Shown here: one piece after another, positions 35,198 to 46,803 of the stretch | Layout: each line of letters opens with the position of its first letter | Numbering within the stretch: the stretch's first letter is position 1 | Program-made: the position numbers and the translations under genes | The notes under the pieces: model-generated | Told to the model about the DNA's origin: nothing | Seen by the model: the letters and a program-made list of their open reading frames with translations, nothing else | Databases searched by the model: none | Origin: Ulota crispa | Lineage: Eukaryota > Streptophyta > Bryopsida > Orthotrichales > Orthotrichaceae | Direction of reading: 5' to 3' | Assembly: GCA_963920765.1 (NCBI GenBank) | Contig: OY987248.1 | Span: 21,672,539-21,736,538, forward strand | DNA: 64,000 nucleotides

Positions 35198-35776
35198 TAC
35201 GAGTCATTATTTTTGTACTTACACCGGCATGCCTAGCCACATATAATAGCATGCTTTGTCAAACATTAAAGGCTCTTCGAGCGCTCAAAATTTTCCTGTT
35301 TGGAACCGACTTTGAAATATACAATAGTCAACATTTGATCCCTTGATGCCTAAGGGCTTTGAACGAAGCTTAAATGTTATAACATGTGACTTTGAAAATA
35401 TATATATGTATATATGAAGTTTGATTTCATAGAAATGATTTAATTTGGTTTTTGTACAATCAAGTTTGGAAAACCTCTTTTAAATTTGGGTAATAAAGTT
35501 AAGAATTACTAAATATACGTCAAAAAGTAGATTCAACATTATAATTTGTCTGACTAATAATTTCACTAACTTTTCTAAAAAAAATAAAGTCTTTGAGTCC
35601 CACCTTTCAATCACGTTTTGATCACCTTTGCAATTTTAATCATTTTGGCACAAGGGTTGCCAAGTTAACGAAGCAGCTCTACCATAGCAACTACAAAAAA
35701 ACACAAAGAAACATACGTCAAGTTGGAGGGCGGATCTACCGAGGGGTAGGTATCTAATCGGTTTCCCCTGAAAGTT

Positions 35777-36122
35777 AACTAAAAGTCCTCATAACTTTCA
35801 TTTCATTTATTGGAAATAAGTGATTCAAAACTTCTCATGTATATGTAAACTGGAAGAACCAATTTCAGATTTTTATTTCAAAAAGTGTAAATTTTAAAAA
35901 AGTTTTAGGGCTGCCCGGACTGTCCCATTTCCAAAAAATTTCAGAAATTCATTTTTTACTTCTTCAAAAAATGTCAGAATGAAAAATAATTAGATGTGTA
36001 CACAGATCTTTGAATTCCCCATCTTCCATAAAAGTTTCAAGAAATCACACCAAGTAGTTTAGTCATAGGTACCTGCCCAAAATCTCATTTGTCCCCCAAG
36101 GGGACACTTAGGGATTTAGGGG
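35777..36122 (+). mobile_element. Truncated TTAA element (subfamily 1, 3' half only)
   Basis: Homologous to the right ~340 bp of the copies at 26807-27714 and 39937-40854: CTCATAACTTTCAT, GATTCAAAACTTCTCA, a GGCTGCCCGG stretch, CATAGGTACCTGCCCAAAAT and the end GATTTAGGGG. CTAA follows where TTAA is expected. The left half is absent. Confidence 0.7.
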
Positions 36123-36171
36123 CTAAGGTGTAAACGCGTAATTAGGTAAAAACCTTCTTAGTTAGTTTTAA

Positions 36172-36695
36172 CCCTTGGGGGTAAGGGCAAAACATAGATG
36201 CATTATAAAATGATACTACATAACTTTGATGAATTTTGCTTCAAAAATGAAAACAAAATTATGACGTTTTGTAATTATCCATATAGTCAAACGTGCCAAG
36301 AAAGTTTTGGATTTTTATTTAATGGATTTAGAAGCATTTATCATTTAATATTCACCAAAATTACAAATTTTATTTTTAGATTTTAAAATTTGGTATAATT
36401 GGTCAAACATACACATTCTATTGTAAACTTTAAAAATGAAATTTTTGAAAGGACAAAACATCATTAGTTTCCCAAAGTAGTAAATTTTATAACATTAGCA
36501 AATATTGAAGTGTTTGTCTTTGAAAAATTCTCTTTGATGGAGTTTAACTTGGATTGACATGATTCAAGTTGAGTTGGAAAGTAGACTTCATTTTTTGTAA
36601 AAAAGAATTTGTGATTTTAATTTTAATTTTTTCATGTCAAGGTACCCATTAAAAATGGGCAGCGACCAAAAAATGGTCAATTGAGCCCTTAGGGA
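36172..36695. mobile_element. TTAA-flanked element, 524 bp
   Basis: TTAA at 36168-36171 is followed by CCCTTGGGGGTAAGGGC. The right end reads GAGCCCTTAGGGA followed by TTAA at 36696-36699. The inverted ends match only partly. The interior is AT-rich and non-coding. Confidence 0.5.
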
Positions 36696-37558
36696 TTAAT
36701 TAACCATTTCATTAATGACTTTCTATCATAGTGTTTTAGTAACTATCCTTCAGGTTACTTCATTATAACATTGTCTTCTAACCCCATGTCATTTTTATAA
36801 AAAAAAAATCATTCTTTTGAAAACTGAACTTTGCTCTCCGCCTTCTGTAACCCATAAGAATGTGGTTATGCGTTTTCTTCCACTTTGCTACAATTCTCTA
36901 GAATATTTTTCTTCTTGAAAGATGAGTTTTCTATTTGATTTGCAATAATTGCTTTTCCAAAAAGCTTAGCAATGTATGATTGTAGTGCTCTTTGAAAGTG
37001 ATTTATTTTGTTGCTCAACTTGTTTCATCATCATAAAGCTATTAATGAAATTTGTATACTGAATCAATGTAATTTTAGTTTAGTAGATCTATTTTTTATT
37101 TTTATAACTTTCTTATTGGCGTTCTTTTTTCTCTTAGAGTATCTCCACTTGGAACTGCAGGCCGGGCATTGCGCCCCGCCAGGTAGCCGGGTGGAAAATG
37201 AAGCGAGGCCATGGGGTGGCTGGCGTAGCCCATCCCGGCCGCTGAAAAAAAAAAACCTTGCCCACCATCGTGTACAGTTGCCCATTGCAGCCCACTGCAA
37301 CCCACAGCCACGTGTCGTCGCAAGGCTTGGAGCCGAAGCATCCCTAAATTTCCAGGGACTCCAAGGCCAGGACTCCAGGGCCTTCTCCCTCATAGCCTTC
37401 TCTCTCCAAAGCCTTCTCCCTCCAAGGTTTTCTCCTGCAAGGCTTCTCTTCTTACTTGTTGTTGTCAAGGGACTCCGAGGCTTCTCCTCTTCTTATTCTT
37501 TTTCAATCTCTAGCTTGTTTTTTCTATTTTTATTTGCTTTGAGTTTAGAGAAGGAGAG

Positions 37559-38849
37559 ATGGAAAAAATTTCAAAGTGGATAGAGGATCATTTGGCCTTT
37601 GATGATGAAGAAGAACAATTTCTCCTTTTAGCTGCAATGCATGGGCAACTTCAAGATTGCTTGAGAGAGGAGGGCAAGAAACATGGGGGTTCCCATCCAG
37701 GCAAGGCACCAAACACTGACAAGAGTTTCCTTGCAAGACATGAGCGGATCTGGAACAATTACTTTGCTGAAGAGCTAGTTTTTCCACCAAAGTTATTTCA
37801 ACATTGTTTCAGGATGCGTAGGTCTCTTTTCTCCAAGATTCATGATGCAATTGTCAATCATGATTCTTATTTTGAGGAGAAATTTGATGCTACTGGGCGG
37901 CCGTGTTTGTCTTCTATTTTGAAGATCATAACTGCCTTACGCATGTTTAGTAGTGGCGTTGCAGCGGATGGTGTTGATGAGTATGTCCAAATTGCTGAGT
38001 CTACTGCTACTAAATGTTTTAAGAGGTTTGCTACCAATATAGTAGAGATTTTTGGTCCAGAATTTTTGAGGCATCCTATTGCGGAAGATGTGTTGCACCA
38101 ATTACAGCTCAATGAGCTGCGTGGGTTTCCTGGCATGTTTGGCTCTATTGAGTGTACCCATTGGGTATGGAAAAATTGCCCTGTTGGATGGCAAGGTCAA
38201 TAACAGGATAAAGATGGAGATAAGTCTTTGATTATGGAAGCAATTGCTTCACATAATCTTTGGTTATGGCATGCCTATATTGGTATGCCTAGATCTTGCA
38301 ATGACATTAATGTGGTAGATAGAAGTCAATTGATGGTAAATTATTTGCATGGAGTAGGACCTCATGCAAAGTATACTATCAATGGACACAAATATACATC
38401 TTTTTATCTTGGCAGATGGAATCTATCCTCGTTGGACTATTTTCCAAAAAACTATAAGTGAACCTTAAGGAGAGAAAAGAAAGCGGTATGCAAAGATGTA
38501 GGAAAGTGTAAGAAAGGATGTAGAACAAGCGTTTGGTGTACTACATGCACAATGGGGAGTACTGCAAAATCCAGCACGGCTTTGGAGTGAATCTACCATG
38601 AAGACTGTGTAGACTGCGTTTGTCATCATGCACAACATGATCATCCAAAATGAAGTATCAGAGCATGATTTGAATCATGGTTTTCTCATAGAGTCGACAA
38701 TTGCTACACTTGAACAACATGTAGTACCTTGTCCCTTGTCATTTGAACAATTTTCTAGTGAAATTGTTCAAATTCAAGAGGAGACTAGTCATTTGCAACT
38801 TAGAGATGATCTTATTCAACACCTATGGGATTTCAAAGGTGATATGTAA
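37559..38849 (+). pseudogene. PIF/Harbinger transposase (DDE_Tnp_4 / plant transposon protein), broken
   Basis: It begins MEKISKWIEDHLAFDDEEEQ and reads 214 codons to a TAA at 38201. The frame then continues through IMEAIASHNLWLWHAYIG, CNDINVVDRSQL and YTINGHKY, shifts frame near 38413 to DGIYPRWTIFQKTI, meets further stops (after ISEP, after RYAKM and after STMKTV) and ends after LIQHLWDFKGDM at 38847. Family landmarks are RIWNNYFAE, FRMRRSLF, RGFPGMFGSI, HWVWKNCPVGWQGQ and DVEQAFGVLHAQW. The active site would use the Asp of GSID, the Asp of NDIN and the Glu of VExAFG. Here the first is GSIEC, a Glu in place of Asp. At least four stops and one shift make it non-functional. The product would cut and paste the element together with ORF1. 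Confidence 0.9.
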
Positions 38850-39936
38850 TACACATTTTCTTATAGCAAACAAATATATACTATGCATTTATTTTGATTT
38901 GCACCATTTTCCCAATAACAACTCAAACTAAACAAATCAATTACCATGAGCAATTGTAACAATTGAAAGGAAAAGTCCAAAACCTCTCCAAATTATAATT
39001 GCCTAGAATTTAGATACTCTCCAATTAAACTAATTTTCATTTCAAATTCTATAATTTCACAGTCTTTGCCACAAATGTCTCTAGTGTTTTTAATATTGCA
39101 TAAAAAAGAAGTTCTCTACTAGAGCCTACAATATATTATAGGAAGATTTTAAAATAAATTAAAAACTATTTTACAAGTGATTTTTAATGACACATAGTGA
39201 GAAGACTAGATGGTTTAAACTGGGATTCTCTTCTTCTCACATTCCTTGAGTTCTTATTTGCATATTACAATTCAATTTTTTTGTTTTTTAAGAACTACCT
39301 TTATAAAAATAAAAAAAACATGAATTTTATTTAATTCCTTTGTTTTCTTATAATTTTTCATTGAAACTACTCTCCAATGGAAGTTCATGGAACTGTTCGT
39401 ATGGTGCTAATCTGCATTGCCATTTTGAAATAAAAATTTCAATTTAATTCAACATATCCTAAAAGCGTCCAATTAAATCATGTTTTTATTAAATGTGCAA
39501 CACGCACCTAAAAATGCAAGCAAGTGAGGAAAATTTAAAACATAATTGACATATGCACATTCATCCAAAAAAATTCCAGAGTTTACCAAAACTTAGTAGT
39601 ACTAGTACCTCTTGTCCAAAACATGGCAAACTTGGTATCTGTTATGGAGAGATTTCAGCAATATCATGCATATTCTTGCCAGGTTTTTTGGGTGTTATGA
39701 TATGTAGTATAAAATCGAGGGAAAGAGAAGATTTAGGCAAAAATTTGACTACAATAATAGTTGTATCTTTAATACCTTTGTTTGAAAAGTTTTGGGTAAG
39801 TTGGGTGCTTACAAATTGTAGGGTAATTTAACATATTGTTAAATATTTTGTCAATTCTATTATGTTACTTCTTTAAATTTGTTGTTTATAAATCCTCACT
39901 CTAAAGTGCTACTACAAAAAATATAGAAAGCTTTAA

Positions 39937-40854
39937 TCCGTAAAGGACCAAGCCCTCTTTATGTGAGAATCACTAGAAATAGCCACTTCCAAGAGGTTTA
40001 GTAAAATAGGATTTCATGTTTTGTTTTTTGGAAATCCAACCATAGGATCTTGCCCCAGACTAGAAGAGGTACTTGTGGGAAAAAATCCAGCTCATTCCAA
40101 ATGGAGAGGAGTGAGATATTTACATCTACAGTGAAAAAAAAAAAAAATCATGCTGCCCAAAATTTTCAGAAGCCTTTGACCTCTCTTCTAACAAAAACAT
40201 TGTTGTACCCAAAGTTGCGCTTTATTTTTTTTCCATGTAGGAGATCAAGTTAAGTATGTGTGTTAAAATTTTCAAATCAATTGGAACTATACAACACATG
40301 GGAAAATTTAGGAAGTAAAAAGAAGTAGATAATGAGTCAAAACACTAAATTGTTAAGAATTTCATTATTAAAATGAAAATTAAAAATCCCAATGGTTGTA
40401 ATGTTGTGATAAACAATCTACATCCTTTAGTTTTGTTTTTGTTTCAAAACACTGAAAATTGAGTAAAATAAAGGACTTCAAAGTTTATTTTAGAGTAGAG
40501 AGTCTAGAATTGCTTGCAAACAAAAACTCCTCATAACTTTCATCTCATCAATCCAAATTGAATGATTCAAAGCTCCCCACATCTATATAAGTCTAAAGAA
40601 CCTATTTCAGATTTTTGTTTGAAAAAAATGAAATTTTTAAAAAAGTTTTTGGCTGCCCAGGGAGCAGCATTTTCTAGATTTTCATGCATAACTTCTTTGT
40701 CAAATGTGAGAATGAAGAAAAAATTACATTCCCACATAGATCTTTGAATTCCTCACCTTCAATAGAAGTTTCAAAAAATCACACAAAATAGTTTAACCAT
40801 AGGTACATGCCCAAAATCCCATTTGTCCCCAAAGGGACAATGGTCCTTTAGGGG
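39937..40854 (+). mobile_element. TTAA-flanked element, 918 bp (subfamily 1, copy B), inside the Harbinger element
   Basis: Left end TCCGTAAAGGACCAAGCCC; right end, reverse complemented, CCCCTAAAGGACCATTGTCC. TTAA outside both (39933-39936, 40855-40858). Very similar along its length to copy A at 26807-27714. It lies between the two Harbinger genes, so it inserted after that element had arrived. Confidence 0.85.
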
Positions 40855-42073
40855 TTAAGTAAAAATTTGAGGTGCTCCAATGTTTTCTCTCATACTCCTG
40901 TTTTAAAATATTAACCAACAATAAACTTAAAATTCCAATGCATCGTTAGTGTCACATGACACATTTTGTATGTGCCACTGCATTAGGGTTTTTGAATATG
41001 ATTAGTAAGGCAAAACTTGTACAATTTTTTTCCCTACTGCTGCAAAGAAATACAAGTGCCACAAGGTAATATTTGAAGTTTGGCACATTTCACAATGTTA
41101 TGAACCACTTCAGGTAATTATAGAAATTGCATTTAAAATTATTGCATAGCGGCAAACATAGTTGATCAGGAAAATCCACAACACAATTTAATTCCAATCA
41201 ATCCAATTATGTCCATGTAATTTTCACGGAGAGTTAGAGTGAATAAAATTGTGCCGGATGTGCTGAAATTTCAAATTAAACATGTTATTGCTTACAAGTT
41301 TAGGGTAAGGGTAAACATGAGAGTAATTGAAGTCATTGGCATCATCCAAGGATTTTAATTCAATCCTCTACAGAGATTTCAAGAGAATGTGCCATTCTAA
41401 AAAGTTATCAGTGTCATCTATATGGCCCTTAAATTTACCCATTGCTCTAAGTAATGGCATGTTCTATCCAATCTAATGAAAAATTCAAAACAAATGAATC
41501 TACAAGAACACCTCGATTTTACCATTCTAATCAATGGTGCAAAGGACCAGATGCTTGTTAAAACAATACATATAATTTTTACACATTTCTGAAAAATTAC
41601 ATGTGCATGTTCAAGAGTCATCCCTGATATTAGAACACGAATTGGTCCTAATTTTCACAAGTGAAGGCAAAAAAACTCATATATTCAAAACAAAACTTAT
41701 TTTTTGAGTACAAGAAAGAAATCTGAAAATGCTTTGTAAACATTGCAACATCTCTTTCACTTCCTCCGGTTCAAAAACTAAACATAATACAATACTTTTT
41801 GAAAGGAGAAAGACAAATATAACAAAGACTTCTTCTCTTGGCTCTTCCATTAATCTTCTTATCCAAGGTTTGTATAACTTAGAAGGCATAGACAAAAAGT
41901 CATTAGAATAACACACATGCATAAGAATATAAACCTAGTGAATTTGATAAATGATATAAAACTCAAATATCAAATACAAGTTACATAATTCAAAATAACT
42001 ACTAAGTATGTTATATTGTACTAAACCATAAACAAAAATAATACTATTAAAAAGAGTACTTACCACAAACCCT

Positions 42074-42993
42074 AAATATCAAAGAGAGATACATAAGAAT
42101 CCTTTTGAACTTGGTCACTTGGAGTTTCTTCCACATTTGCATTTGGAGTACCTTCTCCACTTCCAAAATTGAAAGAACCTTTGTTATGACTTGTAGGAGA
42201 GTCAAAACTATCTTTCAAGAATTGCAAAATCTTGGCACAACAAATTTTGATGTACTCCAAGCAATCTGGATCCGCACTACTTAAAGATGTTGTAAAAAGC
42301 TGCAATTTAGCAGCTTCTTTCAACACCTCCACCTTCTTTTTATTAGTAGTAACTAACGTAGCAGTATTCTTACTAAAATTAGACTCAAGCTTCTAAGATT
42401 TTTAATATGTCAATGAGTGCCTCTTTAGCCTTCTTGGTCCCAATTGGCATAATTGGAGAAGATGCACTCCCATCTCCATACATATTCTGCAACAGATGTT
42501 GTAGAAAGAGGAGGATTTGCAATCTGCCGTTTTTCTGGCAATTGCTTGCTACCAAAAGTGCGATGTGCTCTCCACTTTGGAGCATTTTGCAACACCCGTC
42601 ACGCCTCCATCAAAAAAAAAGTTTGTGAGTCTTTGAGGATTGATTATATAATATCTTAGCCTTTTTGATACAGTCATCTTCGTTGGTGTCAGACTCACTG
42701 AAGTTGCATATTGTTGCAAAATTTCCAGCAAATTTGCTCACGTCACAATTCAAGGCCACTTATTTTGTCTCAAAGTTTTGCTTCAATCGTAACACAACAT
42801 CTTTGAGACACAAGTTGCAATAAGATTTTGCAACTCTATCCCAAAACATGTCATGTCGTTGCTCGGTACTCTTCACCGCATTTTGAGAAACCTCCAACCA
42901 CGCTCAACACAAACGTACAAGCTCATCATCTTCAAAACTTGAGCCTCTTATTGCTTTCAAAGAATGAGAGGGAGAATCCTCCATTGGCTCCAT
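42074..42993 (-). pseudogene. Harbinger ORF1, Myb/trihelix-like protein with NAM-associated region, broken
   Basis: From ATG at 42993 it reads MEPMEDSPSHSLKAIRGSSF, then the Myb/SANT-like region (SFEDDELVRLC, stop, AWLEVSQNAVKSTEQRHDMF, WDRVAKSY), then NCDVSKFAGNFATI, CIKKAKILYNQS, a frame change near 42600 and the NAM-associated part (CCKMLQSGEHIALL, MPIGTKKAKEALIDI). A final segment covers MEVLKEAAKLQLF to YVSLFDI with a stop near 42074. At least three stops and one shift interrupt it. In plant PIF/Harbinger elements ORF1 is the DNA-binding partner that brings the transposase to the ends and the nucleus. Confidence 0.8.
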
Positions 42994-45900
42994 AATCCCA
43001 AAAAATGAACAAGAACACACCTCAAAGTGTCATATATGTTAACAAACACACTCTAGAACAAACAATACACTAATGAACTCTAGAAAACTTAAAAAATTGC
43101 AAAAAATAAGAGCCCAAAAACTCCTCAACTTCTCTGTGCACAAATAATCGAGAGTCTCTAGATTCCCTAGACTCCCAAGAGAACTTCCCCACTGCAGCCA
43201 CTCATAGCAAGCCAAGTGTCACTAGAAAAACAAATCTTGAAATTTCCCAAAAATCCAAGACGCAGCCAATAATCAGTTGCCACGTGTCAAAAAATAAATG
43301 GCTAAGCTGCCCCGGCATTTCCCCTTCTCGCTTGCCAAAGGGAGGGAAAATGCAAGCGCGGCCTCGCCTCGGGCGGCATCACTCACCCCCAGCCTAGCGG
43401 TGCCTGCGGGGGGTGGGGCATGCCAATCTCCCTTGCCCCGCCAAGCCAACGCTTTGGCCGTGGGCTAGTGGACAAGTGGAAATGGTCTTAGCTCTGCATC
43501 ATAAAAGCTTTGCATTGATGTTATAAAATAATGTTTTATAGTTACAAAAACTATAGATGTTGTTAAGTTAATTCTTCATCTGACTATTGTGTTTATTACT
43601 TCTTTCTTCTTAGCAATCCTCTTGTTTTTGCTTTGACCATTTCTTTGTCTTCATGTTTGAAAATATTTAGTATTAATCAATTAAATTGTTTACGTGTAAA
43701 TGAATCGGAATTTTTCACTATTGCAAGTGGTTTGAATTCTAAAATTATTTATTTATTCTACTCCCCTTAATATTACTGTGATTTGCTGTTTAATTTTGTT
43801 ATGTCTTTGATTTTAAAATATTATAGTCATTAATCTTCTAATTTTTTGTTGAAATTCTCTCAAATATTCATGATTTTAATTTCTAGTGTAAAGTTGTCAT
43901 GATTCTCATTTGCAAGTAATATATTGACGACCATATACAACATTGGTCACACAAACACACGACATTCATACAAACTAGGTGTAATAAACGTGTAAGATCC
44001 AAAGGAACTGAGGAAAGTGGTAATAAATAAGGTTAAAGAACCTAAAATATAAAACAAATATAATAAAAAATATTAATTACATGAAGATTTGAAGATTTTA
44101 AATGTTAGAATGGTTTATATTAGAATTTGATGCCATATAACCTCAAACACAACTTTCAAACTAGACATGATAAAGAATATTAAAAAACCTTTTCTCACAT
44201 AGAAAAGCTTTCAGGTCAAAACAATAAGGCCGTGATTATGAGTCTTAGATCTTTTAAAAGAGAATAAAAAAAACTAGACCCATTACAAACATTGTGATTT
44301 TAGTTACATTCTACAAAATCATGCCTCTCAAATATATATAAATTTTAAATCAAATAATCAAATATCAATGTAAAATAACAATATCCCTAACCATGAGTTG
44401 ATCTTTAAGTTTTTGTAGGACTGAAATCTTAATTCATGAGTTGTGTAAGATTTTCTATTTATAACATTACAATAATTTTTAAATTTTGAATCTACTTCAT
44501 AATGTATCCTTGGACTTGGAACAATTTTAGAAACTGAAACAACAAAAAATACTCTTACAATAAAACCTTTCTAATCAAAATATAATAATGGAAAAAAATT
44601 AATTTTCAGTCTTTATTCTAATTGCACAAATTCAACATAACATGATCAAATTTTCTCATTTAGTAACTCATATCATAAGTTAAATCTATTAAATAGATTT
44701 TTGTTATTTCTAAATAATTTTTACTTCTATATTCAAACGAATAAAAGAAGAATGATTTTTTTCTAACTTTGCATTTTTAATAGCTTAGAAATGATTATAT
44801 TTGATATGCACTTCAGTATGAATCGATTAATTTGTTGCATAATTAAGTACTACTTTTTTAATGAACATTGTGTTTTATTTGTACTCATTTACCACTAAAA
44901 TTTATAAATCGATAAAACTTTTATTCAAATCAACATACTTTACAATTACGGAAACATACATACAATGTTACAGCTTGAATGTGTATGCATTTCAAAAATA
45001 TCAAATTATTCAAATTATCTTAAAACAATTTAACAATGATAGTTACTGTCCTACAATAGTGTCTAGATGATTAAAGTAGTGTGACATATTTAAATTGAAA
45101 TGATAGAGAAATTTAATAGTATGAAATAAAATGCTTTTATTATATTTAAAAACATAATGACAATAAATATGCTTATACTTATATAATAAGGAGGATATAA
45201 ATTAAAATGAGCATTTACATCTAAATTCAAACATGCAATGTTCCAATGAATAAGAAATCTTCCACAAAACTGAAATCTTCCAAAAAAATGGAACTGCTTA
45301 GAAAAACATATATTCTTGATGTTAACAAACCTATACAATTCTATCCTCTTCTTCTGCACTTGCATAGAAAGAAATACACACTTAGGTTTGTGACAACTAT
45401 TACAGATAAATAATAAATCAACCATAGGTAATACACGCTGCAACACGATTTTTTTTAATGACAATGAATTTTCAACAGATGTTAAGATAATAAATATAAA
45501 ACTTATCATATCACAGCTTGTATACAACATTAATTAACTCGATAAGAAGGAATAATCTGATTGCTGCTATAGGACTTCAATTTTGCTTTGACATGTACTT
45601 TTATCTTTGAGCTTCCCCGCTTTGCGTATTGACTATAGCAAATACTATACAACTCAACAACAAATAGTTTCTCTAGAGATGTATATATCAATATTTCTTG
45701 CAAGAAATTCTCCAACTCTCAAGAACAACAAAAGAGGAAAATAACAAGTTTGTAAAAATAAAATATGAAAGCCATATCTCTCTATCTCGCTAGTGATGTC
45801 CTACTAGACATTTCTTTTCTTTTCATCAGCACAAAATTAAACATCGCACATCACAGGAAATTGTGTCGACTCTTCTACTGCATCATCCCAAACTTTGGAA

Positions 45901-46778
45901 GTCTTTGCAAGACGTGAAAAGATAGTTAAGACTTTTTTGTTGTAGAGAGACGCATGCGTTCAAGAATCCTCTAGTGACTGTCCAGCAAGTGGAAACATAT
46001 TATTACGTAAATTTACATGTAATTTGAATGATGTCACAAATCTTTGAAAAAGATCATTGACATACAACATTTTAAGATCCAAATAAATATATGAAATTAG
46101 CAGAGCATGACATATTTGACATCTAGTACCTTGCATATTTAAAATGGATATCTGCTCTTATAATGTTATCATATTATATACTTCATTTATTAACTTTCAT
46201 TTTTATTTTATAATTTTTATAATTGGACATAAATGATCTATCATTTCTAGGTTGTGTGTTTCAATTCCAAAGAAATGAACAATTTTTGCTTTGTGATGAT
46301 ATATTTTTGGATTCATCATTGTACCAATATTTTAAATTGTTAATTATTTGTTTTTGAACTATAATTTCTAGATAATTTTTTTATAAAACTAGAATGCCAA
46401 ATGAGTCTCAAAAATTATAAAATTGGTGTTAATTTTCAACTTTTAATAAAATATGAAGACAAAACAAAAAGCTGTACGTCGTAAAATCTTGGTGATATTA
46501 AATGAAATAACAAATTGATGTATAAGCCAGTTAAAAATAAAAAGATGACCATCGTAAAATTGAAATTTTAGTTTCATTAAATGTCAACGCATTTAAAGAA
46601 AATTATAGGATTAAAATTTACATATGAATTGCAATATAAATACTGTAACCTTATATTATATAAACTAGAACAACAATTTATTTGTATATGTAATTGCATT
46701 TTAAACTCTTTGCTAAAAAACATGAGTCAGTGTACAAAATATATGATTTAAAAACCAGTAATTTTATCACCAAAATTT

Positions 46779-46803
46779 TATATATATATATATATATATA
46801 TAT
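46779..46803. repeat. (TA)n microsatellite
   Basis: About 12 TA units within AT-rich DNA. Confidence 0.95.

Larger units (their letters stand above)
37137..43487. mobile_element. PIF/Harbinger transposon, 6351 bp, both genes present but broken
   Basis: Ends GAGTATCTCCACTTG and, reverse complemented, GACCATTTCCACTTG (12 of 15 identical). TTA lies outside both ends (37134-37136 and 43488-43490), the expected 3-bp TWA duplication. Both subterminal regions are strikingly GC-rich (37160-37240 and 43310-43460) against an AT-rich interior. The transposase (plus strand, left) and the Myb-like ORF1 (minus strand, right) converge. A subfamily 1 TTAA element is nested at 39937-40854. The two-gene layout is typical of plant PIF/Harbinger elements. 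Confidence 0.9.

Noticed and set aside
45090-45530. 146-codon minus-strand frame in the AT-rich stretch
   Set aside because: Its Phe/Ile/Asn/Leu-rich composition is what random AT-rich DNA gives; no homology, transmembrane pattern or splice structure is convincing.
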